Shown: one piece after another, positions 61,049 through 64,000 of the stretch | How positions within the stretch are numbered: position 1 is the stretch's first letter | How the letters are laid out: every line of letters begins with the position of its first letter | Assembly: GCA_019188255.1 (NCBI GenBank) | Contig: JAETXT010000004.1 | Span: 4,898,001 to 4,962,000 of the forward strand | DNA from: Verticillium longisporum | Lineage: Eukaryota; Ascomycota; Sordariomycetes; Glomerellales; Plectosphaerellaceae | Length of the DNA: 64,000 bases | Reading direction: 5' to 3' | Position numbers and translations under genes: made by a program | The notes under the pieces: model-generated | Told to the model about the DNA's origin: nothing | The model's input: the letters and a program-made list of their open reading frames with translations, nothing else | The model's database searches: none

Positions 61049-61754
61049 GTGACAGTTTGTGGTGGCAACAACTGAAGGTTGGTAAGCAGGGAACGGGGAC
61101 CGTTGGATTAGTCGTGTTACTCCCTCTCACGGGGTTGCACCCCATACTCCATTAAAAGGAATGGAAGGATACTTTGGAAGAAGATGAAGAACAAGAAGAA
61201 CAGTGATTGCGTGTATTTGATTTTATCGTTATTTGGTAGAAAGACAAGATGGAGAGGATTTCGTGGAGAACACCATGGAATACTATGAGTGTACGTGACA
61301 GGTGTGCTGGTGATAGCCTCACTTTCTTTTTACTTGAAGTACTCTTCTTCCCCTAACTATACAGTTCTAGTAAATGGGTATGGGGCGAAGCCCCGTACGA
61401 AGGAGCATAGCGACTGAGTCAAGCCCAAATTCTTTAGGATAATGAATGAAATGAAATGAAATAAGGATTGACAATTGATTTCAACCAGTAGAGATACTGG
61501 CCATGGATGAACGGAGTGAATTGAAGGAACGGAGTGACTGAGTGGGCAAAGGGAACGGAGTGACATAAGCGGAGCGACCTTCGGACCCAAGGCCCCTCGA
61601 TGACGATCTCAGGCACTGCTTACGACACGCTCCACCCCTTTTCGCGACACGGCGGCAGTCTACGACATTCTTCCGGCAACATGTCTCGGGGCAGCTCAGT
61701 CGAGCCAGATGTCGAAGTTCAGGAACGGTGGCTTCTGCCTTCGCCCTAGGACAC
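61049..61754. repeat. Intergenic with short dispersed boxes
   Basis: The box ggaacggagtga or close variants (ggatgaacggagtgaattg, aaggaacggagtgactg, gggaacggagtgacat) recurs three times at about 61504-61565, followed by gcggagcgacc. Tandem atgaa units lie at 61441-61460. No gene is supported. Confidence 0.45.
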
Positions 61755-62937
61755 ACAGGTTTTGGACCAGATCATCGATGGCACCGCTGACGAGGGAGAT
61801 ACGTGTCCTACGACAGCAGTCGACACAAGTGAAGGCCCGCCAGCTTTAGCCTCGCCTCTGCCTGTCTCCTCCCTTTTGTCCCAGTTATCCCCATCGATGT
61901 GCGTGGGGTTGCAGTTGGTCCAACCCAACTCTCAGGACACCAGACGCGCTGAAGGAGATATTAACTACCCCGGTACGACTAGCAACGCTTTCTACGACTT
62001 GGAAGACTCTATGACGTCCACCGGGCCATCGCCATTTGGCACGGCACCTGTATCCACGCCCACCACCATCCCACGGCTGCAGGCGCGAACGGACGATCCC
62101 ATTTCGCCGCTCAGACTCAGACGAACCCGACGTTCATACCTTACCCATAGCACCCCTCAGCGATATAGCGTACGTCTGCGCGCTATATCCCGTAACGCAC
62201 TAGGTGCCCGTTTTTAACATGAAGCGAACCATGATTCCGACTTAAATGACGGTTCATCGTCTAAAGACGGAAGCGATAACGACGCAAGTTATATAACAAG
62301 GTCGATCAATAGCACCGAAGAAAGGAGCAATAATAGCCTAGACGAAGATAATATACCGGCACCAAAACGTCGCAAGTTTTCTTCTCTACAGGTCGCTGCA
62401 GCTCAACGTCGAACCTTGCGACAATCCTCGACGAGGCTATCAGCGGCCGGTGCCAACACTTATGCCACGGAAAATGCCCGAACTCGTGATATCGCTACCC
62501 CATCATCATCCTCCCACTAGTCGTCCGACCGAGACTCTATCGCGGACCGGTCTATCGCTAGGTTTGAGGAGTGGCCATTGCAGGACGTCGCGCTGAAGCG
62601 CGTGACAGTGAACGGCGTGGCAACATTTCAGCTCTAGTTCTCATAGGACCGGCGTGCAGACTATCGCCGGGATCACTGCATTGCAGAGACACGAGACCCT
62701 TCGTGTTCAGCTAGGAAACGACACAAGAAGAAGCATGCCTCGAGTTCGGGCAGACCATTCACGAAGGATGAAGACCGTTGTCTAATAAGGCTTAAGGAGG
62801 AGGATGAACGGTTGTCTTGGACAAAGATTCACGAACTGTTCACGAAGTCCGACCCTGGCCGCACGAAGGGGTCCCTCCAGGTGCACTACTGTACCAAACT
62901 CAAAGGAAAGTCTGATAGCCTGATAACGTTGAATTGA
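61755..62937 (+). pseudogene. SANT/Myb-like domain protein, copy B, broken
   Basis: This is a 5'-truncated paralogue of 57398-59253 in the opposite orientation. It begins in the LDQII region and carries the same LSQLSPSMCVGLQLVQ...DTRRAE block, a NSTEERSNNSLDEDNIPAPKRRK segment, the KRVTVNGVATFQL region, and the C-terminal SANT/Myb-like domain (GRPFTKDED...RLKEEDERLSWTKIHELF...RTKGSLQVHYCTKLKG) before TGA at 62935-62937. Four nonsense codons lie in one frame: TAA 62215-62217, TAG 62518-62520, TAG 62635-62637 and TAG 62644-62646. All suit CAA, CAG or TGG as the original codon. The last is at the same Trp position as in copy A. Confidence 0.72.
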
Positions 62938-63040
62938 TGTGATTGTGCGGTATATTACCTACATATGTATGCCTTCCCCTAGGTGATTCTATCCGACGGC
63001 TAGACATCCGACGGGGCTACCAATTCACACTAAAGTAATT

Positions 63041-63466
63041 ATGCCAAAGACCAAGGACGGCGCACCTCTGGTCATTCACTTGTCTTTCGATGGACTACTG
63101 CTACTAGATGATGTTCCAACCACACAGCAATGCCATTTAATTCATTTCGGGCTTGAAGCTGGGTTCGTTTACAGTTGGACCTGCGATGTCCTCACAAGCC
63201 TTTCGTTGCCCTTACTACCGCATTTAAGTATTCACCCAAAAAAGGCCTCGCGTCTTTGGGTCAGGCTTAAGGCATTATTTTGGGATACGGACGAAGTCGA
63301 TGACGATCAATGTGCTTTTTTTTTAGACGGCGGGCCGGAGTTGGGGGCGGCTGCTGATGCAGCCAGCTTTCATTTGAGGTTTTTTCGTTGCCAGCTTCAC
63401 AAAGGAATGATTCGAGTGCTGCATGCTCTTACAAGCAAGACACCATATGACCACCCATTTAGTTAA
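63041..63466 (+). CDS. Hypothetical protein, 141 residues
   Basis: This uninterrupted frame runs from ATG at 63041. The protein has a hydrophobic first third (LVIHLSFDGLLLLDD), a Leu/Pro-rich middle (LTSLSLPLLPHLSIHP), and an acidic and Ala-rich part (DTDEVDDDQCAFFLDGGPELGAAADAASF). No domain is recognised and no promoter is clear. It could be an intact small gene or a fragment of a longer one, since open sequence continues in another frame after 63466. Confidence 0.35.
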   Translation: MPKTKDGAPLVIHLSFDGLLLLDDVPTTQQCHLIHFGLEAGFVYSWTCDVLTSLSLPLLPHLSIHPKKASRLWVRLKALFWDTDEVDDDQCAFFLDGGPELGAAADAASFHLRFFRCQLHKGMIRVLHALTSKTPYDHPFS

Positions 63467-63928
63467 TCGACACTATAAGAAGATTAGGAGGAACATCGCC
63501 TCTTTGCTGACGAGATGCGAAGATAACAGTAATCTAGGGGGTGTTGAGCTTACTCTGTACGTCTCCTTCACCAGAGACGGAGGCTTCGTTTCGTACGAGT
63601 GGCCAATCTGAGCTGGCGTCAGGATATCGAGGCCAAGGTAAGCTCGCCCATCCGTCCTCCATCCGTTTCTGCAACATCTTCTGATAGCTGGTGGTGTGAA
63701 GCGCAATGGGCCGCCTGTACATCTTGTGAATCTTGTATCTCTCAAGCTTTTAGCCCGGTGAGTCTTGTTGTTTGGCCTTTCTCTTAATCACATACAGTGA
63801 AGAGGAATGTCCAACTTTGAGGCTAAATCAAATAACGATTAAATGTGCAATAATTACATATCTTGCCTAACATCTTACCCTAGAACATCACATCCTAGTA
63901 TCAGGGCTATCTCAAGGTAGCATATCCT
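63467..63928. other. Nothing supported
   Basis: Short overlapping frames lie on both strands between 63473 and 63787, with no domain or regulatory signal that I can defend. The sequence becomes A+T-rich from about 63780. Confidence 0.35.
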
Positions 63929-64000
63929 AGGATATGCTCCATCCCAGATTATCCTCCATCCCAGGCTATGTTCCATCCCGGGCTATGCTCCATCCTAGGT
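63929..64000 (+). repeat. 17-bp minisatellite running off the window
   Basis: Units based on aggctatgctccatccc lie at 63929, 63946, 63963 and 63980, each exactly 17 bp with one to three changes. A fifth unit begins at 63997 and is cut by the window edge. Confidence 0.88.

Overview
This window looks like filamentous ascomycete (Pezizomycotina) DNA, probably an accessory or subtelomere-like region. The evidence is a long TpA-rich block almost without CpA/TpG, which is the footprint of repeat-induced point mutation (RIP). It carries Ty3/gypsy chromovirus, Ty1/copia and pogo/Fot1-type elements. Next to it are remnants of families typical of fungal accessory DNA: DUF3435, OTT_1508-like deaminase, NACHT-ankyrin NLR and SANT/Myb-like proteins. 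No gene with a secure housekeeping function is present, and I saw no rRNA, tRNA or CRISPR.

Positions 1-40204 are a RIP-degraded transposon nest folded into a giant inverted repeat. The left arm (1-17005, cut by the window edge) is mirrored by 39230 down to 20367 around a 3.36-kb unpaired centre. Every segment I compared was identical except for single-base homopolymer length differences and one 1859-bp pogo/Fot1 insertion (26224-28082), which is present only in the right arm. From the outside inwards each arm holds: chromovirus Gypsy-1 with a 286-bp un-RIPed solo LTR inside it; Gypsy-2, which Gypsy-1 interrupts in the reverse transcriptase; an unidentified ORF of about 630 codons; an LTR-like segment; and a copia element. 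The centre holds a second, diverged copia integrase fragment, an LTR, and 1.8 kb with two broken ORFs.

Positions 40205-47640 are moderately RIPed. They carry a dead DUF3435 gene with C-terminal zinc fingers (41037-43402) and a second dead gene with a recognisable promoter region (from 45399).

Positions 47641-64000 have ordinary base composition but hold almost only broken genes. These are an OTT_1508-like deaminase (minus strand) joined head to head with a 5'-truncated NLR (plus strand) at about 49909; two hypothetical minus-strand loci, one with an in-frame minisatellite; two inverted SANT-domain paralogues that share a nonsense codon; a few unassigned ORFs; and a 17-bp minisatellite running off the end.

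The genes do not form a working pathway. Together they record repeat invasion, RIP, a late inverted duplication and decay of accessory genes. Several breaks are one-base deletions in homopolymers, so sequencing or assembly error must be considered before every pseudogene call is accepted.
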